The notes beneath the pieces were generated by a model. It was not told the origin of the DNA. It saw only the letters and a program-made list of their open reading frames with translations, and made no database searches. This document shows positions 57,516 to 64,000 of a DNA stretch of 64,000 bases, piece by piece. The position numbers and the translations under genes were made by a program. Origin of the DNA: Bdellovibrionota bacterium (GTDB lineage: Bacteria > Bdellovibrionota > Bdellovibrionia > Bdellovibrionales > JAEYZS01); the NCBI GenBank assembly GCA_040386775.1, contig JAZKEU010000006.1, forward strand, positions 16,584 through 80,583, in the 5' to 3' direction. Positions within the stretch are counted from its first letter, which is position 1. Each line of letters starts with the position of its first letter.

Positions 57516-58457
57516 CTACAATCGACCGCTATATTTGAGAACCCTTCCTATCTCTTCTAAAGATTCTAAACGATATTTCAATCTCATGAGATCTGGTTCG
57601 CAGTAAGGATAAGCTGCGTCTGTATCAATGGCAACATGAACTTTATCCGCCAATAGTTCAATTTCTGAATAAGCAGTTTTTATCAGCTCATCAAGACGAT
57701 TAGACTTAAAGATTTTACTGTAGATAACATCAAGCCTCTCTACTTCCTGTTTAAGATCTTGATATTTGTGAGCACAAATTTCTCTGGCAGGCTTACACTT
57801 AAAAAATTCTGGATTTTTATCTGGATTTTTATAACCGCGCATAATTTGAAATTTAAATGGAGCTTTACTCTCAAACGATTCTTTTTCAAAAATTACATCA
57901 GGCCCAATGACCTTAAAACTATGGTATAAATCAGTTCTTCTCTCTATAACCCCGATGGCATTTGGCACCGGACTAGAAATTTGCTCACATTGATTATCAA
58001 GATAATAATTCAACTCACTCAAGCCCACATAAGAAATTCTTTTTATCAGGCCGCTGAGATAGAAGCTTGTTCCATTGCAGTTAATCCCATCTATTGGCAG
58101 AGGTTTATTGATGCTCAATTTTTTAAATTTCAAATTTATCAAAGGAGTAATCTCAATATCATTAAGCCAATTCACTTGGGCAAAATTTTCAACAGTTATT
58201 CCCTGCCAAATTCTAATTTGGTTTACAATTTTAATTTTCCGACGAGTATCTGTTCCTACAATCCATAATCTTTCTTTTTCATAAACAAAAGAAGCCTCAG
58301 GCCCTTTTATCGCCCATCTATAGGTCCACTCCAAAGCACCCGCAGTAGGTACTCGTTCATTGAGTCGCACAGACGGAGCCGCCTGCACACCTGTTAAAGC
58401 AAGTGTATAAGTCAGGAAAATAATGACAAATTTTGATATATTAATTGTAAATTTCAT
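57516..58457 (-). CDS. Unrecognised secreted protein
   Basis: The start at 58457 is chosen because it yields a signal peptide at once (SKFVIIFLTYTLALTGVQA, cleavage before APSV); the frame is open for 27 more codons upstream. The mature chain of about 290 residues is beta-rich at first (GALEWTYRWAIKGPEASFVY, ITPLINLKFKKLSI) with Cys in INCNGTSF and DNQCEQ, then has CKPAREICAHKYQ and a helical C-terminal third (LDELIKTAYSEIELLADKVH, RLKYRLESLEEIGRVL). At least six Cys suggest disulfides. I recognise no family. Confidence 0.65.
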   Translation of the reverse strand: MKFTINISKFVIIFLTYTLALTGVQAAPSVRLNERVPTAGALEWTYRWAIKGPEASFVYEKERLWIVGTDTRRKIKIVNQIRIWQGITVENFAQVNWLNDIEITPLINLKFKKLSINKPLPIDGINCNGTSFYLSGLIKRISYVGLSELNYYLDNQCEQISSPVPNAIGVIERRTDLYHSFKVIGPDVIFEKESFESKAPFKFQIMRGYKNPDKNPEFFKCKPAREICAHKYQDLKQEVERLDVIYSKIFKSNRLDELIKTAYSEIELLADKVHVAIDTDAAYPYCEPDLMRLKYRLESLEEIGRVLKYSGRL

Positions 58458-58583
58458 ATTTAAAACCAGCTCTATAGCCTTATAACAAAGCTCTACTATT
58501 AATGGCAGTATTTTGATCTTATACACTACAAAAATCACGCCAAGTCGGGCGATAAATACGACGCCGACGAAATCTCAAAAAAA

Positions 58584-59786
58584 TTAGATTATTCTGGTTT
58601 TAATATTCGTTTTTAGCTTAGAAATTCTATCCGCTGTATCTTGTGCTTTGGCATTTTCTAAATCCATCACCAAGTAACCAATCTCAGAATCAGTAGAGAG
58701 ATATTGAGCAGAAATATTGGCCCCTGCTTGCGCCACGATTTCGTTAATATCCTTTAATACTCCAGGAACGTTTCTATGAACGTTTAAAAGACGAACCGTT
58801 TTTTCATGAATTGGTAAATCTACATTGGGGAAATTCACAGATCCTGTTGTGCTTCCGTTTTTAATCATTTTAATAAAGCTATCCGCAACCTCAACACCGA
58901 TGGCCTCTTGAGCCTCTTCCGTGCTTCCCGCAATATGCGGAGACAAAATGACATTTGATAAACCTCTGAGTGGAGTTTCAAATGTTTCAGTATTGCTCTG
59001 TGGTTCGTATGGAAATACATCCACTGCCAATCCACCAAGATGCTTACTCTTCAACGAATCTACAACAGCCGGAATATCCACTACAGTTCCGCGACTTGCA
59101 TTGATTAGGAATGCACCTTTTTTCATTTGGCTTAATTCTTTTTGAGAAATCATATTTTTAGTTTGCGGAGTTTCCGGAACATGCAAGGAAACAAAATCAG
59201 AGTATTTTAGTAATTCTTGCAAGCTATCTGAAGCTCTAGAATTACCAAGCGGAAGCTTTTTAACAACATCATAATAAATCACATGAAGTCCCAGTGACTC
59301 TGCGAGAACACTCAACTGACTGCCGATGTGTCCATATCCCACAATCCCTAAAACTTTTCCACGAACTTCGAAACAACCATTGGCACTCTTATTCCATTTA
59401 CCTTGATGAGCCTGCATGTTGCGATCACCAAGATTTCTTGCCAAAGAAATCATCTGCCCGATCACCATCTCAGCCACACTTCTAGTATTGCTGTAAGGCG
59501 CATTAAAAACAGGAATGCCCACTTTATTGGCTTTAACAAGATCTATTTGATTGGTTCCTATACAAAAAGCCCCTACTGTTAACAAATGCTGAGCCTTATC
59601 AAAGAAATTTGCAGATAAATTCGTCTTTGATCTAATCCCCAGCACATCAAAATTCTGAATCACTTTGAGTAAATCTGCTTCTGAGAGTGAAGCGCTTTCG
59701 TTGACCACATGAAAGCCAGCGTCTTTGAGCTTGTCTGTTGCGACGGGATGAACATTTTCTAGTAATAAAATTTTAGTTTGGGCCAT
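58584..59786 (-). CDS. serA: D-3-phosphoglycerate dehydrogenase
   Basis: First step of serine synthesis: oxidises 3-phosphoglycerate with NAD. The 400-residue protein matches the E. coli-type short SerA. It has a substrate-binding IRSKTNLSANF and CIGTNQIDL, a Rossmann fold GIVGYGHIGSQLSVLAE, the catalytic Arg in INASRGTVVDI, and the His-Glu pair region LSPHIAGSTEEAQ. A C-terminal ACT domain (about 325-400, NVPGVLKDINEIVAQAGANI) binds serine for feedback inhibition. GGAG precedes the ATG. Confidence 0.95.
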   Translation of the reverse strand: MAQTKILLLENVHPVATDKLKDAGFHVVNESASLSEADLLKVIQNFDVLGIRSKTNLSANFFDKAQHLLTVGAFCIGTNQIDLVKANKVGIPVFNAPYSNTRSVAEMVIGQMISLARNLGDRNMQAHQGKWNKSANGCFEVRGKVLGIVGYGHIGSQLSVLAESLGLHVIYYDVVKKLPLGNSRASDSLQELLKYSDFVSLHVPETPQTKNMISQKELSQMKKGAFLINASRGTVVDIPAVVDSLKSKHLGGLAVDVFPYEPQSNTETFETPLRGLSNVILSPHIAGSTEEAQEAIGVEVADSFIKMIKNGSTTGSVNFPNVDLPIHEKTVRLLNVHRNVPGVLKDINEIVAQAGANISAQYLSTDSEIGYLVMDLENAKAQDTADRISKLKTNIKTRII

Positions 59787-59849
59787 TAAGAACTCCGCTG
59801 CTTCCGATATGGTGGCTAATCTTTGCCATGCCTAATTTACTTTATTTTC

Positions 59850-59878
59850 TTGGTGTTCTCGCTCTTTTTCAATACAAT
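59850..59878 (+). promoter_or_regulatory. Promoter of the NtrC-type activator operon
   Basis: TTGGTG, 17 bases, TACAAT (59873-59878), then a start near 59885 and a GGAG ribosome-binding site before the ATG at 59908. Confidence 0.5.
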
Positions 59879-59907
59879 ATTTTGAAAATAACAAAACTGG
59901 AGCCCTT

Positions 59908-61254
59908 ATGAGTAAAACGTGGAAGGTTTTATTGGTGGATGACGATCCTTTGATCTCAGATTCACTTCAAATGATTTTGCCAGACACCTGGAATCTCACC
60001 ACATGCCAGACTATTGAACATATACCGCAAGAGAACTTCCAAGCAGCATTCGTAGACATGCACTTGACCGGCCATGGACGCGCTCCAGAGGGTCTAGATG
60101 TTATTAAGAGTCTTTCTCAAAAACATCCTCATCTAGAAATCATAGCAATTTCTGGAGATCTTAATCGCAAGCTTATGGAACAATGTCTAAAAGTCGGCGC
60201 AACAAGATTTCTGGCAAAACCTTTTAGCAAAGAAGAAATCAAAGCCGTACTCGATAAAATCGAAGCTCTGCACCTCCTTCATCAAGTGGCTTTTAGACAA
60301 ACAAAGAAAAAATATTGGTTAGGAACAAGCACCTCTGCCCAAAACTTAAAAAAGCAAGTAGCTCATCTGCGTGGTGAACCTGGCCCAATTCTTATTGAAG
60401 GAGAATCGGGTACCGGAAAAGAAATTACAGTCCAAATGATTGCCGATCAAGATTCAGGACGCCCTTTTGTCGCCGTAAACATTGCGGCCATTTCAGAAAC
60501 ATTATTTGAATCTGAGCTTTTCGGTCATGTGAAGGGCTCCTTTACAGGTGCTGATCAAAATAAAATGGGCTTGGCCGAGGCCGCAAATAATGGAGATCTT
60601 TTTTTAGATGAAATCGAAGCACTCACCCTCGCTTGCCAAGTTAAACTTTTAAGATTTTTAGAAACAAATGAAATTCGTAGAGTCGGATCTAAGGATTCTT
60701 CGCAAATCAACGTTCGAGTGATTGCAGCCACCAATCAAAATTTAGAAAAATTGGTCAAAGAAGGGAAGTTTAGAGAAGATTTATTGTGGAGAATCAGCGG
60801 CAAAAAAATCATGCTTCCTCCACTTCGTGAAAGAAAAGAAGATATTCCTGAGCTTGCAAAATTTTTGCTCGAGCAACAAAAACCCCGCTACAATAAAACT
60901 CTTTCCGAAGATGCGCTTGCGTTATTAAAAACGCATTCGTGGCCCGGAAATATACGAGAATTAAGAAGAGTGATTGAGCAAGCATGCTTGTCTTCTCCCC
61001 TACCCTTTATTCGGGCAGAAGATTTTTCAAGCTTCTTATCAAGACAAAGTCCAATTTCCGCAAATCAACCAGAGGGAACTCCAAACTATTCCTTGGGATT
61101 AAATAAATTGGTAGAGGACTATGAAAAAATAATAATCGAAAAATGCCTCTCTCAAGAAAAAGATATAGACAAGGTTGCGGAAGTTTTGAGTATATCTAGG
61201 TCTGGGCTCTATAAGAAAATAAAAGATTACAATATCGATACAAAAGGCATATAG
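59908..61254 (+). CDS. NtrC-family sigma-54-dependent response regulator
   Basis: A 448-residue enhancer-binding activator. It has a receiver (5-120) with VDDDPL, Asp50 in AAFVDMHLTG and Lys in RFLAKPFS. The AAA+ domain (about 135-370) has Walker A GESGTGKE (165-172), a GSFTGA sigma-54 contact loop (210-215, Ser where most have Ala) and Walker B DLFLDEI. A Fis-type DNA-binding helix-turn-helix sits at the C-terminus (DKVAEVLSISRSGLYKKI). It drives sigma-54 promoters elsewhere when phosphorylated. No cognate kinase adjoins it. The cdsA-like gene follows after 8 bases, so lipid genes share its transcript. Confidence 0.94.
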   Translation: MSKTWKVLLVDDDPLISDSLQMILPDTWNLTTCQTIEHIPQENFQAAFVDMHLTGHGRAPEGLDVIKSLSQKHPHLEIIAISGDLNRKLMEQCLKVGATRFLAKPFSKEEIKAVLDKIEALHLLHQVAFRQTKKKYWLGTSTSAQNLKKQVAHLRGEPGPILIEGESGTGKEITVQMIADQDSGRPFVAVNIAAISETLFESELFGHVKGSFTGADQNKMGLAEAANNGDLFLDEIEALTLACQVKLLRFLETNEIRRVGSKDSSQINVRVIAATNQNLEKLVKEGKFREDLLWRISGKKIMLPPLRERKEDIPELAKFLLEQQKPRYNKTLSEDALALLKTHSWPGNIRELRRVIEQACLSSPLPFIRAEDFSSFLSRQSPISANQPEGTPNYSLGLNKLVEDYEKIIIEKCLSQEKDIDKVAEVLSISRSGLYKKIKDYNIDTKGI

Positions 61255-61262
61255 TCTACCCC

Positions 61263-62165
61263 ATGGAATCACAATGGTCAGACCCGCTATTTAAGAAAAT
61301 GGCTATAATTTTACTCGTCTTTTTGGGAACGATAGGAATTATTCTTTTTCCTTTAAGAAAAAAAAATACACATCTTTCAGCCGCATGGGCTTCGCTCCAA
61401 AGCTGGTTATTTTTTGCTCCGGTATTATTTTTAATGTTGGCCGCAGGTGATCCTTGGCCTTTGATTGGTATTACTTTTATTAGCTTACTTTGCGCCAAAG
61501 AATTTTTTCAACTGACGGGCATGTATCACCGTAGTGTTTTCATTTGGACAACGTATCTTTCAATTATCGCCATGGCATTTGCAATTTATAAGAACTACAC
61601 TTTGATTTATGCTGTGATGCCAATGATCTTTTTGGGTTTAATTTCTTTGATTCCAATTGCCTTAAACGATGCCAAGAACATGCTTCAATATATTGCGCTA
61701 AGCTTACTCTGTATGATCTTCTTTGGCTGGGCATTCTTGCATACCGCTTGGATTGTAAAAATCCCGTCGGGCGCATTTTTCCTAATCTACATTATTCTTC
61801 TGACCGAACTTTGCGATAATGTAGCCCTTGCCGTGAGCAGACTCTTTGGAAAGAAAAAAATTGTAGACCAAATTACGCCGAACAGAACTCTAGAAGGCGT
61901 AATCATTTCTTTTGCTGCAACTCTTGGTGCGGCCTACGGATTGAGAATTTTACTTCCTGAAGCAATACAAATAAATTGGTGGATCTATGGTTTAACTGCG
62001 GCTCTGGTAGGAAGCACTGGAGATTTAATTCTGGCTGTTATTCGCAGAGACCTAGGCGTAAAAGATTATGGAATTTTTATTTTAGGTCGCGGTGGACTTT
62101 TAGACCGAATGGATAGATTAATTTTTGTTGCACCAATTTACTATTATTTGATTCAGTATTTCTAA
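61263..62165 (+). CDS. cdsA: Phosphatidate cytidylyltransferase family protein
   Basis: Membrane enzyme making CDP-diacylglycerol from phosphatidic acid and CTP. The 300-residue protein has about eight hydrophobic segments (ILLVFLGTIGIILFPL at the start, YIALSLLCMIFFGWAFLH in the middle) and the CdsA signature near its C-terminus: GSTGDLILAVIRRDLGVKDYG followed by GRGGLLDRMDRLIF, where classic enzymes have G-H-G-G-x-L-D-R-x-D. The Arg in place of the signature His is a small deviation. It is followed after 8 bases by a plsC-type gene that would supply its phosphatidic acid. Confidence 0.88.
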   Translation: MESQWSDPLFKKMAIILLVFLGTIGIILFPLRKKNTHLSAAWASLQSWLFFAPVLFLMLAAGDPWPLIGITFISLLCAKEFFQLTGMYHRSVFIWTTYLSIIAMAFAIYKNYTLIYAVMPMIFLGLISLIPIALNDAKNMLQYIALSLLCMIFFGWAFLHTAWIVKIPSGAFFLIYIILLTELCDNVALAVSRLFGKKKIVDQITPNRTLEGVIISFAATLGAAYGLRILLPEAIQINWWIYGLTAALVGSTGDLILAVIRRDLGVKDYGIFILGRGGLLDRMDRLIFVAPIYYYLIQYF

Positions 62166-62173
62166 GGAAAAAA

Positions 62174-62896
62174 ATGAAAACCTGGAGTTATGAAAATGAG
62201 CAATGGACACAGTTGCCGATATATTTACGGCACTTACCGCTCATTACACGTCACTTTGATATTTTCAGTCTTATCATCAGAAGCATTTGGTCTAATTTTC
62301 TAAAATATATTTTCTTTAGATTTTATCTATTTTTGAGAGTTAAAGGTGATTTTCATTCTATTTATAAAAACCATCCTAGACTTCTTATCATCTCCAATCA
62401 CGGAAGCCATTTAGATGCCATCAGCATCGCGGCCGCAATTCCCTTCAGATACTGGTTGAATCTTTATTTTGCTGCCGCTAAAGACTATTTCTTTGCCAAT
62501 TTTTGGATGACATACTTTTCAAAGCATTGCATTGGAGCTATCCCCGTTGATCGCAAAAGTAGAAATGGAGAAGCCGTAAAAATTTGTCTTACTCTTTTAG
62601 AAAAATTAAATCGCTGTTGGCTCGTGATGTTTCCTGAGGGAACAAGAACAAAGGACGGGAAAATTCATCCTTTCAAGCGCGGTATAAGCATGTTTTCAAC
62701 AAAGACAAATACACCAATTTTATTTTTATTTATCGAAAACAATTATGGACTGTGGCCAAGAGGACAAGCCTTTGCTAAGCCTGGTATTCTGACTGTACAC
62801 GTAGGTCCGGTTCAAGAACCTGCAGACGTAGACGTTATTTATAATAACTATAAGAAATGGGTTAATACTATAAAGCCAGACCAATTTGCGGAGTAA
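62174..62896 (+). CDS. plsC: 1-acylglycerol-3-phosphate acyltransferase (PlsC type)
   Basis: Acylates lysophosphatidic acid to phosphatidic acid. The 240-residue protein shows motif I NHGSHLD (His-x4-Asp), a motif II region CIGAIPVDRKS, motif III FPEGTRTKDGKIHPFKRG and motif IV TPILFLFIENN. An N-terminal hydrophobic and basic segment (IWSNFLKYIFFRFYLFL) anchors it to the membrane. It sits directly after the cdsA-like gene, so the two make consecutive products in phospholipid synthesis. Differs from the acyltransferase at 21371, which has a longer His-Asp spacing. Confidence 0.9.
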   Translation: MKTWSYENEQWTQLPIYLRHLPLITRHFDIFSLIIRSIWSNFLKYIFFRFYLFLRVKGDFHSIYKNHPRLLIISNHGSHLDAISIAAAIPFRYWLNLYFAAAKDYFFANFWMTYFSKHCIGAIPVDRKSRNGEAVKICLTLLEKLNRCWLVMFPEGTRTKDGKIHPFKRGISMFSTKTNTPILFLFIENNYGLWPRGQAFAKPGILTVHVGPVQEPADVDVIYNNYKKWVNTIKPDQFAE

Positions 62897-62904
62897 ATGA
62901 CCAT

Positions 62905-63372
62905 ATGGACGAAATACAAATCATACCTTACAACGAAGAACTCAAAAAACATTTTGAAAAACTCAATCGCGAATGGCTAGAAAGATATTTTACAGTTGAA
63001 TCTGTTGACGAAGAAATTTTCAAAGAACCCAAAAAAGACATTATCGATAAAGGCGGATATATTTATTTTGCTCTTAAAGGCTCAGAAGTCGTAGGAACCT
63101 GTGCTCTTTTTAAAAAGCACGAAGGTTTTGAGCTCGCAAAGATGGCTGTGACCGATAAATATCAAGGCTTAGGAATCGGTAGAAAACTTCTAGAGGCATG
63201 TCTAAATAAAGCTCAAAGTGTTGGTGCAAAGCATGTAGAGCTTGGCAGTCACAAGAAACTCGGGCCCGCGATTCATCTTTATAAAAAATTAGGTTTTAAA
63301 GAAATTCCAATGAGTGAAGAATACAAAAAAAAATACGCTCGCTGCAATATTCAAATGGTCTACGAGTTTTAA
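62905..63372 (+). CDS. GNAT family N-acetyltransferase
   Basis: A 155-residue acetyltransferase with the acetyl-CoA-binding motif A, MAVTDKYQGLGIGRKLLEAC (Gln-x-x-Gly-x-Gly), and the following LYKKLGFKEI motif B. The N-terminus IIPYNEELKKHFEKLNREWL and IFKEPKKDIIDKGGYIYFAL resemble GNAT proteins with an unknown small-molecule or amino-acid acceptor. It lies 8 bases after plsC, probably in the same transcript. The acceptor cannot be predicted. Confidence 0.88.
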   Translation: MDEIQIIPYNEELKKHFEKLNREWLERYFTVESVDEEIFKEPKKDIIDKGGYIYFALKGSEVVGTCALFKKHEGFELAKMAVTDKYQGLGIGRKLLEACLNKAQSVGAKHVELGSHKKLGPAIHLYKKLGFKEIPMSEEYKKKYARCNIQMVYEF

Positions 63373-63413
63373 ATGACGAATTTTAACTAGCCAATCTAAA
63401 TAACAAGCTCTGA

Positions 63414-64000
63414 TCACTTTTGAATTTTTCTATTATTAGTCAATTGCTCTACAACGGCAGGATCTGCCAAGGTTGAAATATCGCCCATATTCGTTAAATC
63501 ATTTGCAGCAATTTTTCTCAAAATTCTTCTCATAATTTTTCCTGAACGTGTTTTAGGAAGGCCCGGGGCCCACTGGATCATATCAGGAGTTGCAATCGGA
63601 CCAATTTCTTTTCTTACCCACTGACTCAACTCTTTTTCAAGTTCTGGTGTCATCGACAACCCTTGATTGAGCGTCACGTAGGCGTAGATACCTTGACCTT
63701 TAAGTTCATGTGGATAACCAACTACTGCCGCCTCCGAAACTTTCTCGTGTGATACAAGAGCACTTTCCACTTCTGCAGTACCCAATCTGTGTCCAGAGAC
63801 ATTGATCACATCATCTACGCGACCGGATATCCAATAATATCCATCTTCATCACGTTTACAGGCGTCTCCTGTGAAATAGAGACCCTTGAAAGTAGAAAAA
63901 TAGGTTTCCACAAATCTTTTATGATCTCCCCAAAGACTTCTCATTTGTCCCGGCCAAGATCTTTTTAAACAAAGAATTCCTTCACCGGAACCTTTAATTT
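63414..64000 (-). CDS. acs: Acetyl-CoA synthetase, C-terminal part (5' end outside window)
   Basis: Activates acetate to acetyl-CoA through acetyl-AMP. The frame is open to the right edge ([20 protein letters not shown]), so only about the last 195 residues are present. Visible are [20 protein letters not shown] (adenylate-forming core motif), [20 protein letters not shown] (hinge and A8 motif) and [16 protein letters not shown] with the Lys that is acetylated to switch off the enzyme in other bacteria. Sequence order and motifs match Acs rather than other acyl-CoA ligases. Confidence 0.95.
   Translation of the reverse strand, partial: IKGSGEGILCLKRSWPGQMRSLWGDHKRFVETYFSTFKGLYFTGDACKRDEDGYYWISGRVDDVINVSGHRLGTAEVESALVSHEKVSEAAVVGYPHELKGQGIYAYVTLNQGLSMTPELEKELSQWVRKEIGPIATPDMIQWAPGLPKTRSGKIMRRILRKIAANDLTNMGDISTLADPAVVEQLTNNRKIQK

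Overview
The window is chromosomal DNA of a low-GC Gram-negative bacterium. I read it as a member of the Bdellovibrionota (Bdellovibrio/Pseudobdellovibrio-like). The reasons are lipoproteins with a Tyr-Gln-Asn-Cys lipobox, many outer-membrane and periplasmic proteins, several degenerate or unusual receiver-domain proteins, a FliG-like orphan, a RomR-like response regulator, and bacterial topoisomerase VI genes. This assignment is inference; no rRNA, tRNA, CRISPR array, prophage or insertion sequence was seen. Genes are tightly packed and only one gene-free stretch (about 8537-8878) exceeds 300 bases.

Layout. 1-3465: the end of a sensor kinase, then a pseudo-receiver protein and a thrombospondin-like lipoprotein, both preceded by sigma-28-like promoter elements. 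3514-7125: housekeeping row prs, rplY/ctc, pth, ychF. 7130-9742: an unrecognised membrane protein and an Ala/Glu-rich lipoprotein. 9782-13512: oligopeptide ABC transporter oppA-oppB-oppC without its ATPases. 13791-19832: envelope proteins, a large soluble lytic transglycosylase, and a decayed, frameshifted radA. 19847-29350: glpK, an acyltransferase, and surface-polysaccharide genes (GT2, GT17, rmlA, an epimerase and an E1/RfbH-type dehydratase), interleaved with a pilin-like gene and hutI. 29351-35057: hutU and hutH, with a FliG-like orphan and a DUF1460 protein between them. 35077-40443: rpe, fmt, def, lptG on the minus strand, then a RomR-like response regulator with nadC on the plus strand.

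40444-45143 is the most system-like unit. A large TPR plus double winged-helix regulator (split here by a one-base frameshift) and a small secreted protein diverge from a compact four-gene operon. That operon encodes a Tat-exported protein with three His-x-His motifs, a c-type cytochrome lipoprotein, a YceI-like protein and a porin-like barrel with an N-terminal CxxCH heme site. I know no described system with this composition.

45158-52525: OsmC, an M20 peptidase, birA, and a complete DNA topoisomerase VI pair (top6B then top6A; the B subunit has a Lys/Ala-rich histone-H1-like tail), then an FKBP lipoprotein and a small HNH protein. 52561-56105: bolA-grxD, then a four-gene phosphorelay (REC-PilZ-like, REC, hybrid-free kinase, HPt). 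56106-64000: a GlcD-type oxidase, serA, an NtrC-type activator followed by cdsA- and plsC-like lipid genes and a GNAT gene, and the 3' part of acs running off the right edge.

Two further themes run through the window. Convergent genes repeatedly end with touching or overlapping stop codons. Several plus-strand genes have sigma-70-like promoters placed so close to the ATG that their mRNAs may be leaderless.
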